Shown here: positions 55,495-64,000 of the stretch, in pieces
Numbering within the stretch: position 1 is the first letter of the stretch
Layout of the letters: each line of letters starts with the position of its first letter
Assembly: GCF_016862935.1 (NCBI RefSeq)
Contig: NZ_BONX01000035.1
Span: 62,001-126,000 of the forward strand
Direction of reading: 5' to 3'
DNA length: 64,000 nt
DNA from: Plantactinospora mayteni
GTDB lineage: Bacteria > Actinomycetota > Actinomycetes > Mycobacteriales > Micromonosporaceae
Notes under the pieces: generated by a model
Seen by the model: the letters and a program-made list of their open reading frames with translations, nothing else
Told to the model about the DNA's origin: nothing
The model's database searches: none
Translations under genes and position numbers: made by a program

Positions 55495-55800
55495 ATGAAA
55501 CGACTGCTCTGGTTGGGCATCGGGCTGGCCGTCGGTGCGCTGGTCGTCCGCAAGCTGACCCGCACCGCCCAGGCGTACACGCCGGGTGGGATCGCGAGTT
55601 CGGTGGCGGATTCGGCGGGTGGCCTGGTGCAGTCCCTGCGGGACTTCGCGGACGACGTCCGGGACGGCATGGCCGAGCGTGAGCAGCAGATCCACCAGGC
55701 GTTCGCCGAGGGTGTCGCGTTCGACGACCAGTTCGAGGAACTGCGCGAGGACCCCAGGATCGGCGACCGTGAGTTGTTTCCGGAGGAAGGCACCCGATGA
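55495..55800 (+). CDS. Conserved small membrane protein upstream of alaS
   Basis: A 101-residue protein with one N-terminal helix ([18 protein letters not shown]) and an acidic helical C-terminus ([26 protein letters not shown]). It is found next to alaS across related actinomycetes. ATG 55495; the stop overlaps the alaS start (ATGA), so expression is coupled with alaS. Function unknown. Confidence 0.83.
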   Translation: MKRLLWLGIGLAVGALVVRKLTRTAQAYTPGGIASSVADSAGGLVQSLRDFADDVRDGMAEREQQIHQAFAEGVAFDDQFEELREDPRIGDRELFPEEGTR

Positions 55801-58478
55801 AAACGGCGGAAGTCAAGCGGCGCTACCTGGCGCACTTCGAGGCCAACGGGCACACCGTGGTGCCGTCTGCTCCGCTGCCGGCGATCGACGACCCGAACCT
55901 GCTGTTCGTCAACGCCGGCATGGTGCAGTTCGTGCCGTACTTCCTCGGCCAGCAGACGCCGCCGTTCCGCCGGGCGGTGTCGGTGCAGAAGTGCATCCGT
56001 ACCCCGGACATCGACGAGGTGGGCAAGACCAGCCGGCACGGCACGTTCTTCCAGATGAACGGGAACTTCTCGTTCGGTGACTATTTCAAGGAAGGCGCGA
56101 TCTCGCTCGCCTGGGACCTGGTGACCAAGCCGGTCGCCGAGGGCGGTTTCGGGCTGGACCCGGAGCGGATCTGGCCGACGGTCTACCTGGACGACGACGA
56201 GGCCGAGACGCTGTGGCGCAAGATCGGTGTGCCGGCGGAGCGGATCGTCCGGCGCGGCAAGGCGGACAACTTCTGGTCGATGGGGATCCCGGGGCCGTGC
56301 GGGCCGTGTTCGGAGATCTACTACGACCGGGGCCCGGCGTACGGGGCCGAGGGTGGTCCGGCGGTCGACGAGGACCGCTACCTGGAGTTCTGGAACCTGG
56401 TCTTCATGCAGTTCGAGCGGGGTCCGGGGACCGACAAGGAGAACTTCCCGATCCTCGGTGACCTGCCGGCGAAGAACATCGACACCGGGATGGGTCTGGA
56501 GCGGATGGCCGCGATCCTCCAGGGTGTCGACAACCTCTACGAGATCGACGAGGTGCGGCCGATCCTGGACCGGGCGGCCGAGCTGACCGGGCGGCAATAT
56601 GGTGCCCGCTCGGGGCACGCGGCGAGCGAGTCGCACCCGGACGACGTACGGCTGCGGGTGGTCGCCGACCACGTGCGGACCGCGCTGATGCTGATCGGTG
56701 ACGGGGTGACCCCGGCCAACGAGGGGCGCGGCTACGTGCTGCGCCGGATCATGCGGCGGGCGATCCGGGCGATGCGGCTGCTCGGCTGGCAGGACCGGGC
56801 GCTGCCGGAGCTGCTGCCGGTGGCCCGGGACTGCATGTCCCCGTCCTACCCCGAGCTGGCGAGCGAGTTCGACCGGATCTCGTCGTACGCGTACGCAGAG
56901 GAGGACGCGTTCCTCTCCACCCTGCGGGCCGGTACGACGATCCTGGACACCGCGATCGCCGAGACCCGTACGGCGGGCGGCGCGAAGCTGTCGGGTGACA
57001 AGGCGTTCCAACTGCACGACACGTACGGCTTCCCGATCGACCTGACCCTGGAGATCGCCGCCGAGCAGGGCCTGTCGGTGGACCAGGACGGGTTCCGCCG
57101 GCTGATGGCCGACCAGCGGGCCCGGGCCAAGGCCGACGCGCAGGCCCGGAAGACCGGCCATGTCGACCTCTCCGCCTACCGTTCGGTGCTGGACTCCGGT
57201 GGTCCGGTGCAGTTCACCGGCTACACCGAGGTCTCCCGGGAGTCGTCGGTGCGGGCGCTGCTCGGCGCCGGTGGCGCACCGGTCGAGGTGGCCGGCGAGG
57301 GCGACACGATCGAACTGGTGCTGGACGCGACCCCGTTCTACGCCGAGGGCGGTGGCCAGCAGCCGGATGTCGGCCTGATCACCGTCGGCGAGGGTCAGGT
57401 CGAGGTGCTCGACGTGCAGCAGCCGATTCCGGGGCTGATCGTGCACCGGGCCCGGGTGGTCCGTGGTGAGGTACGCACCGGCGAGGCCGGCCTCGCCGAG
57501 ATCGACGTGGTACGCCGCCGCGCGATCTCCCGCTCGCACACCGCCACCCACCTGGTGCACCAGACGATGCGCAACTTCCTCGGCGAGTCGGCGACCCAGG
57601 CCGGTTCGCTGAACGCGCCGGGCCGGCTCCGGTTCGACTTCAACACCCCGACCGGGGTGGCGCCGAGCGTGCTGCTCGACGTGGAGCAGCAGGTCAACGA
57701 GGTGCTGCTGGCCGACCTGGAGGTGAACGCCTTCATCACCTCCCAGGAGGAGGCCCGCCGGCTCGGCGCGATGGCGCTCTTCGGCGAGAAGTACGGCGAC
57801 GAGGTGCGGGTCGTCGAGGTCGGCGACTACGCCCGGGAGCTGTGCGGCGGTACCCACGTGGCCCGCTCGGCCCAGCTCGGCCTGGTGAAGATCCTCTCCG
57901 AGTCCTCGATCGGCTCCGGGGTACGCCGGGTCGAGGCGCTGGTCGGGCTGGACGCGTTCCGCTTCCTGGCCAAGGAGCACCTGCTGGTCTCCCGGCTCGC
58001 CGAGCTGTACCGGGTCCCCGGCGACCAGGTGGCCGACCGGGTCGAGCAGACCGTCGCGCAGCTCCGGGACGCCGAGCGGGAGTTGGAGAAGCTCCGCGCC
58101 CAGCTCGTGCTCGGCGGTGCGGCGGCGCTCGCCTCGGCGGCCCGGGACATCCGTGGGGTCGCCTTCGTCGGCACCGAGGCACCGGAGGGCGCGGCCGGCA
58201 ACGACGTGCGTACCCTCGCCCAGGAGATCCGGGGCAAGATCGACCCGGCCCGCCCGGCGGTGGTCGCGGTGGCGGCCCGGGCGAACGGCAAGGCGTCGCT
58301 GGTGGTGGCGGTGAACGGCGCGGCCAAGGACCGGGGCGTCTCGGCGGCGGCCCTGGTCAAGGGCGCGCTCTCCGGCCGGGGTGGCGGCAACGCCGACCTG
58401 GCCCAGGGCGGTGGCCTGCCGGCCGGCGAGGCGCCGAGCCTGCTGGCGGCGGTCGAGAAGGCGCTCGCCGAGGCGTGA
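55797..58478 (+). CDS. alaS: Alanyl-tRNA synthetase
   Basis: A complete 893-residue class II synthetase. Catalytic core: [44 protein letters not shown]. The editing domain has [12 protein letters not shown] (HxxxH, about 580) and CGGTHVARS (about 682), so mischarged Ser/Gly can be cleared. The C-terminal C-Ala domain with Gly-rich [14 protein letters not shown] ends the protein. ATG 55797 overlaps the preceding stop. Confidence 0.97.
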   Translation: MKTAEVKRRYLAHFEANGHTVVPSAPLPAIDDPNLLFVNAGMVQFVPYFLGQQTPPFRRAVSVQKCIRTPDIDEVGKTSRHGTFFQMNGNFSFGDYFKEGAISLAWDLVTKPVAEGGFGLDPERIWPTVYLDDDEAETLWRKIGVPAERIVRRGKADNFWSMGIPGPCGPCSEIYYDRGPAYGAEGGPAVDEDRYLEFWNLVFMQFERGPGTDKENFPILGDLPAKNIDTGMGLERMAAILQGVDNLYEIDEVRPILDRAAELTGRQYGARSGHAASESHPDDVRLRVVADHVRTALMLIGDGVTPANEGRGYVLRRIMRRAIRAMRLLGWQDRALPELLPVARDCMSPSYPELASEFDRISSYAYAEEDAFLSTLRAGTTILDTAIAETRTAGGAKLSGDKAFQLHDTYGFPIDLTLEIAAEQGLSVDQDGFRRLMADQRARAKADAQARKTGHVDLSAYRSVLDSGGPVQFTGYTEVSRESSVRALLGAGGAPVEVAGEGDTIELVLDATPFYAEGGGQQPDVGLITVGEGQVEVLDVQQPIPGLIVHRARVVRGEVRTGEAGLAEIDVVRRRAISRSHTATHLVHQTMRNFLGESATQAGSLNAPGRLRFDFNTPTGVAPSVLLDVEQQVNEVLLADLEVNAFITSQEEARRLGAMALFGEKYGDEVRVVEVGDYARELCGGTHVARSAQLGLVKILSESSIGSGVRRVEALVGLDAFRFLAKEHLLVSRLAELYRVPGDQVADRVEQTVAQLRDAERELEKLRAQLVLGGAAALASAARDIRGVAFVGTEAPEGAAGNDVRTLAQEIRGKIDPARPAVVAVAARANGKASLVVAVNGAAKDRGVSAAALVKGALSGRGGGNADLAQGGGLPAGEAPSLLAAVEKALAEA

Positions 58479-58639
58479 CCTCGGGCAATGGTTGCTCCCC
58501 GGCGGGCCGTTGTGATTGGATCTTCAGCCACGACGGCTCGCCGGTTCGGGCGGATCTGCCCGGGACCGGCCGACAGGAATCGGATGATCCAGATTTTCTG
58601 GTGGCGTAACACGATGAACCGACCTTTCCCGGGCGGCGC

Positions 58640-58697
58640 GATGATCCGCTCGCACTCCGGCGCGGCACGATGACCCGATCTCACTCCGGCGCGGCAC
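58640..58697 (+). repeat. 29-bp tandem duplication upstream of ruvX
   Basis: Two adjacent 29-bp units (58640-58668, 58669-58697) with a few mismatches end in cactccggcgcggcac. They occupy the 247-base gap between alaS and ruvX. Confidence 0.75.
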
Positions 58698-58725
58698 CGG
58701 CCGCCGACCGACAACGAGACGCACG

Positions 58726-59187
58726 ATGACCGCTCCTCCCCGTGGCGCACGGCTCGGCGTGGACGTCGGCCAGGTACGCGTGGGCGTGGCGCTCTCCGAC
58801 CCGGACGGGATCCTGGCCACCCCACTGGTGACGCTGGCCCGGGACCTGAAGACCGGTATTGAGGCGGTTCCAGCCGATATCTCGGAAATCGCGCGGCTCG
58901 TCGAACTCCACGAGGTGATCACGGTGGTGGTCGGTCTGCCGGTGACACTCGCCGGTGGGCACGGGCCGGCGGCGACCCAGGCGAAGGCGTACGCCAAACG
59001 GCTGGCTGCGGCGATCACGCCGGTGCCGGTCGATCTGGTGGATGAAAGGATGTCGACCGTCGTGGCTTCTCGTAGGCTAGCCGAGCGGGGCGTCCGAGGA
59101 AGGCGTCAACGGGCGGTGGTCGATCAGGCGGCCGCGGTGGAGATTCTGCAGAGCTGGCTAGACAGGCAGCGGAGGCGGACGGGATGA
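58726..59187 (+). CDS. ruvX: Putative pre-16S rRNA nuclease / Holliday junction resolvase-like YqgF
   Basis: A 153-residue RNase H-fold protein: LGVDVGQVRVGVALSDPDG with the first catalytic Asp, VVVGLPVTLAGGHG, VDLVDERMSTV, and the final Asp in RAVVDQAAAVEIL. YqgF matures the 5' end of 16S rRNA; the RuvX name is historical. ATG 58726. The stop overlaps the mltG start (ATGA). Confidence 0.94.
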   Translation: MTAPPRGARLGVDVGQVRVGVALSDPDGILATPLVTLARDLKTGIEAVPADISEIARLVELHEVITVVVGLPVTLAGGHGPAATQAKAYAKRLAAAITPVPVDLVDERMSTVVASRRLAERGVRGRRQRAVVDQAAAVEILQSWLDRQRRRTG

Positions 59188-60404
59188 TCGACGAGTTGGA
59201 GCTCGCGTTCGACGAGCGTGCGGAGAAGGGACGGCACCGGCGCGGCGCGCAACGCAAACGCAACGGCAAGAAGAAGCGTGGCGGGCGGGGTCGTACCGTC
59301 GCGGCCCTGCTGATGACGTTCGTGCTGCTGGGCGTGCTCGGCGGCGCCGGCTGGTACGGCTTCGACCGGGTACAGGGCTACTTCGTCACCCCGGACTACG
59401 ACGGCGGTGGCAGCGGTGAGGTCCAGGTCCAGGTCGAACAGGGCCAGAGCATCGCCGACATCGCCAACACGCTGGTCGCGGCGGGCGTCGTCAAGAGCAC
59501 CAAGGCGTTCATCGAGGCGGCCCAGGAGAACTCCCGGAGCCAGAACATCCAGCCGGGCGTATACAAGGTCCGCAAGGAGATGAACGCGAAGGCGGCGCTG
59601 GGCCTGCTGCTCGACCTGAAGAACAAGCTCGTCAACGGCTTCCTGGTCAAGGAGGGCGCGACCGCCAAGCAGATCTTCAAGGCGCTGGCGGCCGATACGA
59701 AGCTCCCGGTCAAGGACTTCGAGACCGCCGCCAAGGACCTGGAGGGGCTCGGCATCGCCGACTTCTGGTTCAAGCGCGACGACAAGCAGTCGGTTCGGAA
59801 GTCGATCGAGGGCTTCCTCTTCCCGGACACCTACGAGCTTCCGCCGAACGCCACCGCCGAGGCGATCCTCAAGCTGATGGTCCAGCGCTTCCTGTCGGTC
59901 GCCGAGGATATCGACTTCGTCGACCGGGTGCAGAAGGAGCGCGAGATCAGCCCGTACGAGGCGCTGATCGTGGCGTCGCTGGCCCAGGCCGAGGCGGGCA
60001 ACGCCGACGACCTCGGCAAGGTCGCCCGGGTGGCGTACAACCGGATCTACAGCGGGGACCACTACTGCAAGAACGGCAACGGCCTGACCGGCTGCCTGGA
60101 GTTCGACGTCGGGGTCAACTACTACTGGGAGCTGACCGGCAAGAAGACCAAGCGGTCCGGGGACATGACCGACGCGGAACTCTTCGATACGAAGAACCCG
60201 TACCGGATGCACGGCAAGGCCGGTCTGCCCCCGGGGCCGATCAACAACCCTGGTCAGAAGGCCCTGGAGGGGGCGATGAACCCGCCGCCGGGCAAGTGGC
60301 TGTTCTTCGTGGCGGTCGACAAGGAAGGCCACTCGGAGTTCGCGGAGACGAACGAGCAACACGAGCGGAACAAGCAGAAGGCCCGTGAGAACGGCGTGCT
60401 CTGA
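59184..60404 (+). CDS. mltG: Endolytic murein transglycosylase MltG
   Basis: A 406-residue inner-membrane lytic transglycosylase that trims nascent glycan. A basic cytoplasmic N-terminus (RKRNGKKKRGGRGR), one helix (about 38-58), a LysM-like domain (VQVEQGQSIADIANTL) and the YceG catalytic domain (GFLFPDTYELPPNA, LIVASLAQAEAG, VARVAYNRI, PGPINNPG). The motif reads ASLAQAEA where E. coli has ASIVEKET: one of the two Glu is kept, the other is Gln. Length is typical for actinomycetes. Confidence 0.94.
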   Translation: MIDELELAFDERAEKGRHRRGAQRKRNGKKKRGGRGRTVAALLMTFVLLGVLGGAGWYGFDRVQGYFVTPDYDGGGSGEVQVQVEQGQSIADIANTLVAAGVVKSTKAFIEAAQENSRSQNIQPGVYKVRKEMNAKAALGLLLDLKNKLVNGFLVKEGATAKQIFKALAADTKLPVKDFETAAKDLEGLGIADFWFKRDDKQSVRKSIEGFLFPDTYELPPNATAEAILKLMVQRFLSVAEDIDFVDRVQKEREISPYEALIVASLAQAEAGNADDLGKVARVAYNRIYSGDHYCKNGNGLTGCLEFDVGVNYYWELTGKKTKRSGDMTDAELFDTKNPYRMHGKAGLPPGPINNPGQKALEGAMNPPPGKWLFFVAVDKEGHSEFAETNEQHERNKQKARENGVL

Positions 60405-60416
60405 GGTGACGGCGAG

Positions 60417-61250
60417 GTGAGCGCCCAGCGCCGGGCGGCGGTGCTGGGCAAGCCGATCGCCCACTCGCTCTCCCCGGTGATCCACAACGCCGGTTACGCG
60501 GCGGCCGGGTTGACCGGGTGGTCCTACACCGCGATCGAGTGTGCCGAGGCCGAGCTGCCCGACCGGGTGGCCGGGCTCGGCCCGGAGTGGGCGGGGCTCT
60601 CCCTGACCATGCCGCTGAAGGAGGCGGCGCTCGCGGTGGCCACCGAGGTCTCGCCGGTCGCCGCCGCGATCGGCGCCGCCAACACTCTGGTACGCCGACC
60701 GGACGGCTCCTGGGCCGCCGACAACACCGACGTACCGGGGATGGTCGACGTGCTGACCGGCGCAGGCGTGCCAGCCGGTGCCGAGGTGGTGCTGCTCGGT
60801 GCCGGCGGTACGGCCCGAGCCGCGCTCGCCGCCGCGGTCCAGTTGGCCGCCCGCCGGGTCACCTGCCGGGTACGCCGTCCCGCCGCCGGTGCGGAACTCG
60901 CCCGGCTGGCCGGCGCGCTCGGGCTGCGGTTCGAGATCGCGGACTGGGCGGCTCCGGCCGCCGAGCGGGACGGCGCGGATCTGGTGATCTCCACCGTGCC
61001 GAAGGGCGCCGCCGACGGTTTCGCCGGGGCGGCCCGGTCCTGGCGGCCCGAGACGGTCTTCTTCGACGTCGTCTACGACCCGTGGCCGACCCCGCTGGCT
61101 GCGGCAGCGGCGGGGGCCGGCTGCCGGATCGTCTCCGGCCTCGACCTGCTGCTGGCCCAGGCGGTCGGGCAGTTCGCGCAGTTCACCGGGGTACCCGCCC
61201 CGGTGTCCGAGATGCGTTCCGCCCTCGCCGCCGCCCGCGCCGCGCACTAA
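60417..61250 (+). CDS. aroE: Shikimate dehydrogenase
   Basis: A 277-residue enzyme reducing 3-dehydroshikimate with NADPH. Substrate site: GKPIAHSLSPVIHNAG, the catalytic Lys in SLTMPLKEAAL and Asp in ADNTDVPGM. NADP loop GAGGTARAAL, then VFFDVVYDPWPTPL. GTG 60417, 12 bases after the mltG stop. In related genomes aroC follows; here the pathway cluster is cut by an accessory segment. Confidence 0.95.
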   Translation: MSAQRRAAVLGKPIAHSLSPVIHNAGYAAAGLTGWSYTAIECAEAELPDRVAGLGPEWAGLSLTMPLKEAALAVATEVSPVAAAIGAANTLVRRPDGSWAADNTDVPGMVDVLTGAGVPAGAEVVLLGAGGTARAALAAAVQLAARRVTCRVRRPAAGAELARLAGALGLRFEIADWAAPAAERDGADLVISTVPKGAADGFAGAARSWRPETVFFDVVYDPWPTPLAAAAAGAGCRIVSGLDLLLAQAVGQFAQFTGVPAPVSEMRSALAAARAAH

Positions 61251-61301
61251 GCCGGATCCGGGTCGCGCGGACGACGCAGTTCGGATACTCGGGCGGACAA
61301 A

Positions 61302-61348
61302 GGCCCGCCCCGGAACGCCGAGGGGAAGGCGGCGAACCGAGGCGGGCC
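61302..61348. terminator. Possible terminator after aroE
   Basis: GGCCCGCC (61302-61309) can pair with GGCGGGCC (61341-61348) across a 31-base loop that itself contains GC-rich pairing. It lies between convergent aroE and the small minus-strand gene. Loop length makes this uncertain. Confidence 0.4.
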
Positions 61349-61367
61349 GGTTGGGTGATGAGGCAGG

Positions 61368-61658
61368 TCATTGGCGGCGCCGGGGCACCCAGTAGAGGAT
61401 CTGTCCGGCGATCAACGCGGGGTGTGTGTCGGGCATCGCTTGCAGTGCGCGGGTGAGGTGCACACCGAGGTACATCATCAGTCCGACCCGGTTGCCTCTG
61501 AAGCCGATGAGCAGGGCCAGGCGGGCGGGCGCACAGGGCCAGGGGTCCCGACAGGTCTCGCAGTTGTACGACTGCGCCGGAGTGTGCCTGCCGGTCGGGT
61601 AGCGCCGCTGGGCGAGCCGTCGCATGTGCCGGTACCAGCGCTCCTGTGGCCCGATCAC
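61368..61658 (-). CDS. Small actinobacterial protein with CETCRDPWPC motif
   Basis: A 96-residue protein: HTPAQSYNCETCRDPWPCAP then RVGLMMYLGVHLTRALQAMP and GQILYWVPRRR. The pattern Cys-x2-Cys-x4-PWPC followed by helices occurs in small unknown proteins near XRE-DUF397 pairs in actinomycetes (from memory). Start GTG 61658 lies two bases after the stop of the gene before it; ATG 61625 is an alternative. Function unknown. Confidence 0.65.
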   Translation of the reverse strand: MIGPQERWYRHMRRLAQRRYPTGRHTPAQSYNCETCRDPWPCAPARLALLIGFRGNRVGLMMYLGVHLTRALQAMPDTHPALIAGQILYWVPRRRQ

Positions 61659-61660
61659 GG

Positions 61661-62044
61661 CTACATCCGACCGGCTCGCTCGGCGGCTGACTCCCGTTCG
61701 CCGTAGTGGCCCCGGTAGGTCTGGGCTGGTGTCAGCGCGCCGGCCCGGCCGATCTGTTGCCGTCCGGACGGCGAGTTCCAGATCGGATCGTCGCTGCCGT
61801 CCCTGCCCTGCCGCGACCGGCGCACGTTGGCTGGCGGCGGTCCGATCGGAGCCGAGCGCGTCACCTTGGGCGAGAACGCCTCCATGCCGGCCCGATACTC
61901 CGCCTCGGTCATCGGTCGCAGCGGGGGACCGAATGGCAGCGGAACCCGTTTGAGCGAGTCCGGGCAGACCCAGCGGTGGCCACATCGGCAATAGCGCCAC
62001 AGCCGTCGCCAGTCACGTTGGTGGGGCCGCCTTCCGTGCGTCAT
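61661..62044 (-). CDS. Small Cys-containing protein, function unknown
   Basis: A 127-residue protein beginning with a basic, zinc-ribbon-like stretch (WRYCRCGHRWVCPDS) followed by EAEYRAGMEAFSPK and a Gly/Arg-rich end. ATG 62044 follows AGAGGTGA. It is the first gene of a two-gene unit divergent from the XRE regulator. No known family recognised. Confidence 0.62.
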   Translation of the reverse strand: MTHGRRPHQRDWRRLWRYCRCGHRWVCPDSLKRVPLPFGPPLRPMTEAEYRAGMEAFSPKVTRSAPIGPPPANVRRSRQGRDGSDDPIWNSPSGRQQIGRAGALTPAQTYRGHYGERESAAERAGRM

Positions 62045-62167
62045 TGGTTCACCTCTCAGTCGCTTGGTCTGCCCTCCACCCTGGACCGGAAGCCGCGTGG
62101 AGCGGAAGATAAGCGAGCGAGAGTATCGAAGGATATTGACTAGTTGATCTGGAGCCGGGTGGATTAA

Positions 62168-62944
62168 GTGAATGACCTACGCGAGATCCTCAGGACACAG
62201 CGAACGCGGGCGAAGCGAACCCGTGATCAGGTGGGGGCGGCCGTTGGCCTGAGTGGCGCGTCGATCGCGGCGTTCGAGCAGGGCCGGATGATTCCTCAGC
62301 CGGACACCGCCGAACGCCTTGACGAGCATTTCAAGACCGGAGACCAGATCCAGCGTGCGACCAGGGAGGCGCGAGAGGATGCCCGGCCCACCTGGCTGCG
62401 CCCCTGGACGGAGCACGAGCAGCGGGCAACCATGTTGCGCTGCTTCGAACACAGCCTGATTCCCGGACTTCTCCAGACCGAGGGGTACACCCGGGCGCTG
62501 CTGGCCAGCGGCAGGCTGCCCGATGAGGTGATCGACCGGACAACGCAGGTCCGGCGTGAACGGCAGGCCGCAACGATCGACCGGCCCAACCCTCCGATGC
62601 TGTCTGCGGTCATCTGTGAGGTGGCCCTTGGCTATGGGCCTGTCGACGTCATGAAGGGGCAGCTAGAGCATCTGATCGAGGTGAGTCGCCGGCCGCAGGT
62701 GCAAATCCTGGTTGTGCCCCGGGCTGCTGGCCTGCATCCTGGCCTCCAGGGAGCGTTCGTGCTGGCGACCCTTCCGGCCCGAGGGCGGGCCGTCTATCTT
62801 GACGACCAGCTTCGAGGACGTTCGGTGACTGACGGGGCGGACGTGGACGAACTGGAGCGATCGTGGGAGATCGTCCGAGGTCTGGCCCTGCCTGTAAGCT
62901 TGTCGCAAGACCTGATCATGAAGGCGGTCAACAACCATGACTGA
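62168..62944 (+). CDS. XRE-family regulator with DUF5753 domain
   Basis: A 258-residue protein with an N-terminal HTH (LREILRTQRTRAKRTRDQVG, AVGLSGASIAAFEQGRMIP) and a DUF5753 domain (ERQAATIDRPNPPMLSAVIC, RRPQVQILVVPRAAGLHPG). DUF5753 regulators pair with DUF397 proteins as in Scr1-Scr2 of Streptomyces, which influence antibiotic production and development. GTG 62168. The DUF397 gene overlaps its 3' end. Confidence 0.92.
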   Translation: MNDLREILRTQRTRAKRTRDQVGAAVGLSGASIAAFEQGRMIPQPDTAERLDEHFKTGDQIQRATREAREDARPTWLRPWTEHEQRATMLRCFEHSLIPGLLQTEGYTRALLASGRLPDEVIDRTTQVRRERQAATIDRPNPPMLSAVICEVALGYGPVDVMKGQLEHLIEVSRRPQVQILVVPRAAGLHPGLQGAFVLATLPARGRAVYLDDQLRGRSVTDGADVDELERSWEIVRGLALPVSLSQDLIMKAVNNHD

Positions 62945-63122
62945 GCCGAACTGGCACAAGAGCAGCCGCAGCGGCACCAACCAGGGCAACTGCGTGGAGG
63001 TTGCCGAAAACCTTCCGGGCCGGGTGCTGGTCCGGGACACCAAGGATCGGGATGGCGGCACCCTGACGTTCGGCCCGGCCGCTTGGCGGGCGTTCGTCGG
63101 CGAGGTGGCCCGGTTGCCGTAG
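62937..63122 (+). CDS. DUF397 protein (partner of the XRE regulator)
   Basis: A 61-residue protein of the classic DUF397 form: WHKSSRSGTNQGNCVEVAE, VLVRDTKDRDGGTLTFGPAAW, then FVGEVARL. ATG 62937 overlaps the XRE gene by 8 bases. Such small partners bind their DUF5753 regulator; the pair behaves somewhat like a toxin-antitoxin system in S. coelicolor. A hairpin follows. Confidence 0.93.
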   Translation: MTEPNWHKSSRSGTNQGNCVEVAENLPGRVLVRDTKDRDGGTLTFGPAAWRAFVGEVARLP

Positions 63123-63141
63123 CCGCCAGAGGCACGACCAG

Positions 63142-63176
63142 CGCCCCGACCCGGTCGACCGGGTGGGTGGGGCGTT
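63142..63176 (+). terminator. Hairpin after the XRE-DUF397 pair
   Basis: CGCCCC (63142-63147) with GGGGCG (63169-63174) and ACCCGGT (63149-63155) with ACCGGGT (63158-63164) form a two-part stem, followed by TT. Confidence 0.65.
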
Positions 63177-63188
63177 GCGTCGGCTCTA

Positions 63189-63860
63189 GGCCGTGTTTCA
63201 TAGGTGACGGTTATAGCCACTCGTTGATGGCGACGATGTGCAGGGTGGCCAGGTAGCGGACGGCGAGTTTGTCGTACCGGGTGGCCATCCCACGGTGGCG
63301 TTTGAGCCGGTTGATGCCGCACTCCACGGAGTGTCGCTGCTTGTAGATCTCGGGGTCGAAGGCCGGCGGACGGCCGCCCTTCGACCCCTTCTTCCGCCGG
63401 TTGGCCGCCTGGTCGACCTTGATCGGAATCGTGGCCGGGATACCGCGCCGACGCAGGTGCTCACGGTTTGCCCGGGAGCTGTACGCCTTGTCTGCGAGGA
63501 CCCGGTCAGGTCGAGTACGAGGCCGGCCGCAGGCCGGTCTGGGTACTCGAATACCGGCCAGGACCCGGGCGAACTCGGGACTGTCGCCACGGTGCCCAGC
63601 GGTCAGCAGCATGACCAGGGGCTTGCGGCCCTGCTCACACCCCAGGTGCACCTTGGCGGTCCAGCCTCCCCGAGATCGTCCCAGCGCGTGATCGGCAGGT
63701 TCCTCCTGCCCTCCACCTGGCGGCTCCCTCTGCGACTCCGGTTCGGTACGGGCACCAGCGGCATGCTGATGCGCCCGAGTGACGGTGGAATCGATGCTGA
63801 CGTCCCAGCCGATCAGGCCAGCGGCGTCGGCGCGGACCTGCAAGCCGGTCACGATCGGCG
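63189..63860 (-). mobile_element. IS5-family insertion sequence, truncated at its 5' side
   Basis: The 3' terminal sequence ggccgtgtttcatagg at about 63189-63204 is of the type that ends IS5/IS427-like elements. The transposase frame follows on the minus strand. Neither the first transposase frame (DUF4096-type) nor a matching inverted repeat is present upstream of about 63860, where unrelated promoter sequence begins. The boundary is approximate. Confidence 0.7.
63211..63852 (-). CDS. IS5-family transposase, catalytic (second) part
   Basis: 213 residues of a DDE transposase: [18 protein letters not shown] with the first Asp, [29 protein letters not shown] with the second Asp, and [19 protein letters not shown] with the Glu. 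These normally form the second of two overlapping frames; the first frame, carrying the DNA-binding N-terminus, is missing, so this copy is probably inactive. The GTG start shown is formal. Confidence 0.85.
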   Translation of the reverse strand: MTGLQVRADAAGLIGWDVSIDSTVTRAHQHAAGARTEPESQREPPGGGQEEPADHALGRSRGGWTAKVHLGCEQGRKPLVMLLTAGHRGDSPEFARVLAGIRVPRPACGRPRTRPDRVLADKAYSSRANREHLRRRGIPATIPIKVDQAANRRKKGSKGGRPPAFDPEIYKQRHSVECGINRLKRHRGMATRYDKLAVRYLATLHIVAINEWL

Positions 63861-63962
63861 GCGTTGATGTAGTGCGATCGGGGCACCGATGAGAAATGCC
63901 GCCGGCGGTCGTCTAAGTAGGGTCCGATGAACGCGGGGCGCGCATCAAGGGAGAGCAACGAG

Positions 63963-64000
63963 ATGAGACCACTTCGCTACTCGATCAACGTCACGCTCGA
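63963..64000 (+). CDS. Dihydrofolate-reductase-family protein, N-terminal 12 residues (cut by window end)
   Basis: ATG 63963 follows a GGGAGAG ribosome site and reads MRPLRYSINVTL before the window ends. This opening matches the start of RibD C-terminal/DHFR-like reductases common in actinomycetes (MxxLRYSINVTLDG). Only twelve residues are visible, so the call rests on this short match and the ribosome site. Confidence 0.6.
   Translation, partial: MRPLRYSINVTL

Noticed and set aside
63635-63958. Overlapping frame upstream of the transposase as its missing first frame
   Set aside because: The sequence lacks the DUF4096/HTH pattern of IS5 first frames and reads through the promoter of the next gene.
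61251-64000. Prophage or integrative element
   Set aside because: No integrase, tRNA attachment site, portal, terminase or conjugation gene is visible; only an IS remnant and regulators.
1-64000. tRNA or rRNA genes
   Set aside because: I looked for T-loop (GGTTCGAATCC-like) and acceptor pairs in the intergenic spaces and found none I could support.

Overview
The window is high-GC actinomycete chromosome with frequent GTG starts and strong GGAGG ribosome sites. Gene order and content point to the Micromonosporaceae (Micromonospora-like). Species cannot be fixed from sequence alone. Coordinates follow a conserved actinobacterial housekeeping block: ruvB-yajC-secD-secF-apt-rel-PPIase-MBL-hisS, then aspS, rarA, alaS, ruvX, mltG and aroE, the same relative order as in mycobacteria.

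Region by region: 1-12.4 kb holds recombination (ruvB end), protein export (yajC, secD, secF), purine salvage and stringent response (apt, rel), two membrane-anchored cyclophilins, an MBL hydrolase and hisS. 12.4-43.5 kb is a roughly 31 kb accessory block inserted between hisS and aspS. It holds an acyl-ACP desaturase, a PadR/ABC exporter module, the urea ABC transporter urtABCDE, a beta-propeller protein, a thioesterase, an HxlR regulator, a secreted SGNH esterase, a streptogrisin-type protease, a DUF998 membrane protein, a complete urease operon without ureE (ureABCFGD), an ABC-2-type exporter with a GbsR/MarR regulator, AlkB, and a second PadR/ABC module. 43.6-61.3 kb returns to the housekeeping block (aspS, rarA, DUF948, alaS, ruvX, mltG, aroE) with a few lineage-specific genes (membrane proteins with Pro-rich repeats, an ArsR/MFS pair). 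61.3-64 kb is an accessory junction: small Cys-containing proteins, an XRE-DUF397 pair, an IS5-type transposase remnant, and the first codons of a dihydrofolate-reductase-family gene.

Functionally, the urt transporter and the urease form a urea nitrogen-acquisition system. A good GlnR-like box lies upstream of ureA and a weaker one upstream of urtA. The lack of ureE is offset by a UreG with a long histidine-rich N-terminus.

The most unusual property is a set of in-frame tandem repeats (minisatellites) inside at least ten proteins. The periods are 6, 18, 21, 24, 27, 30, 36, 39-42 and 72 bp. The repeats fall in Rel, PadR, the propeller protein, RarA and all three urease accessory proteins UreD, UreF and UreG, while the catalytic UreABC subunits are untouched. 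The window also holds several clear palindromic operators (desaturase, ABC exporter, PadR, ArsR).
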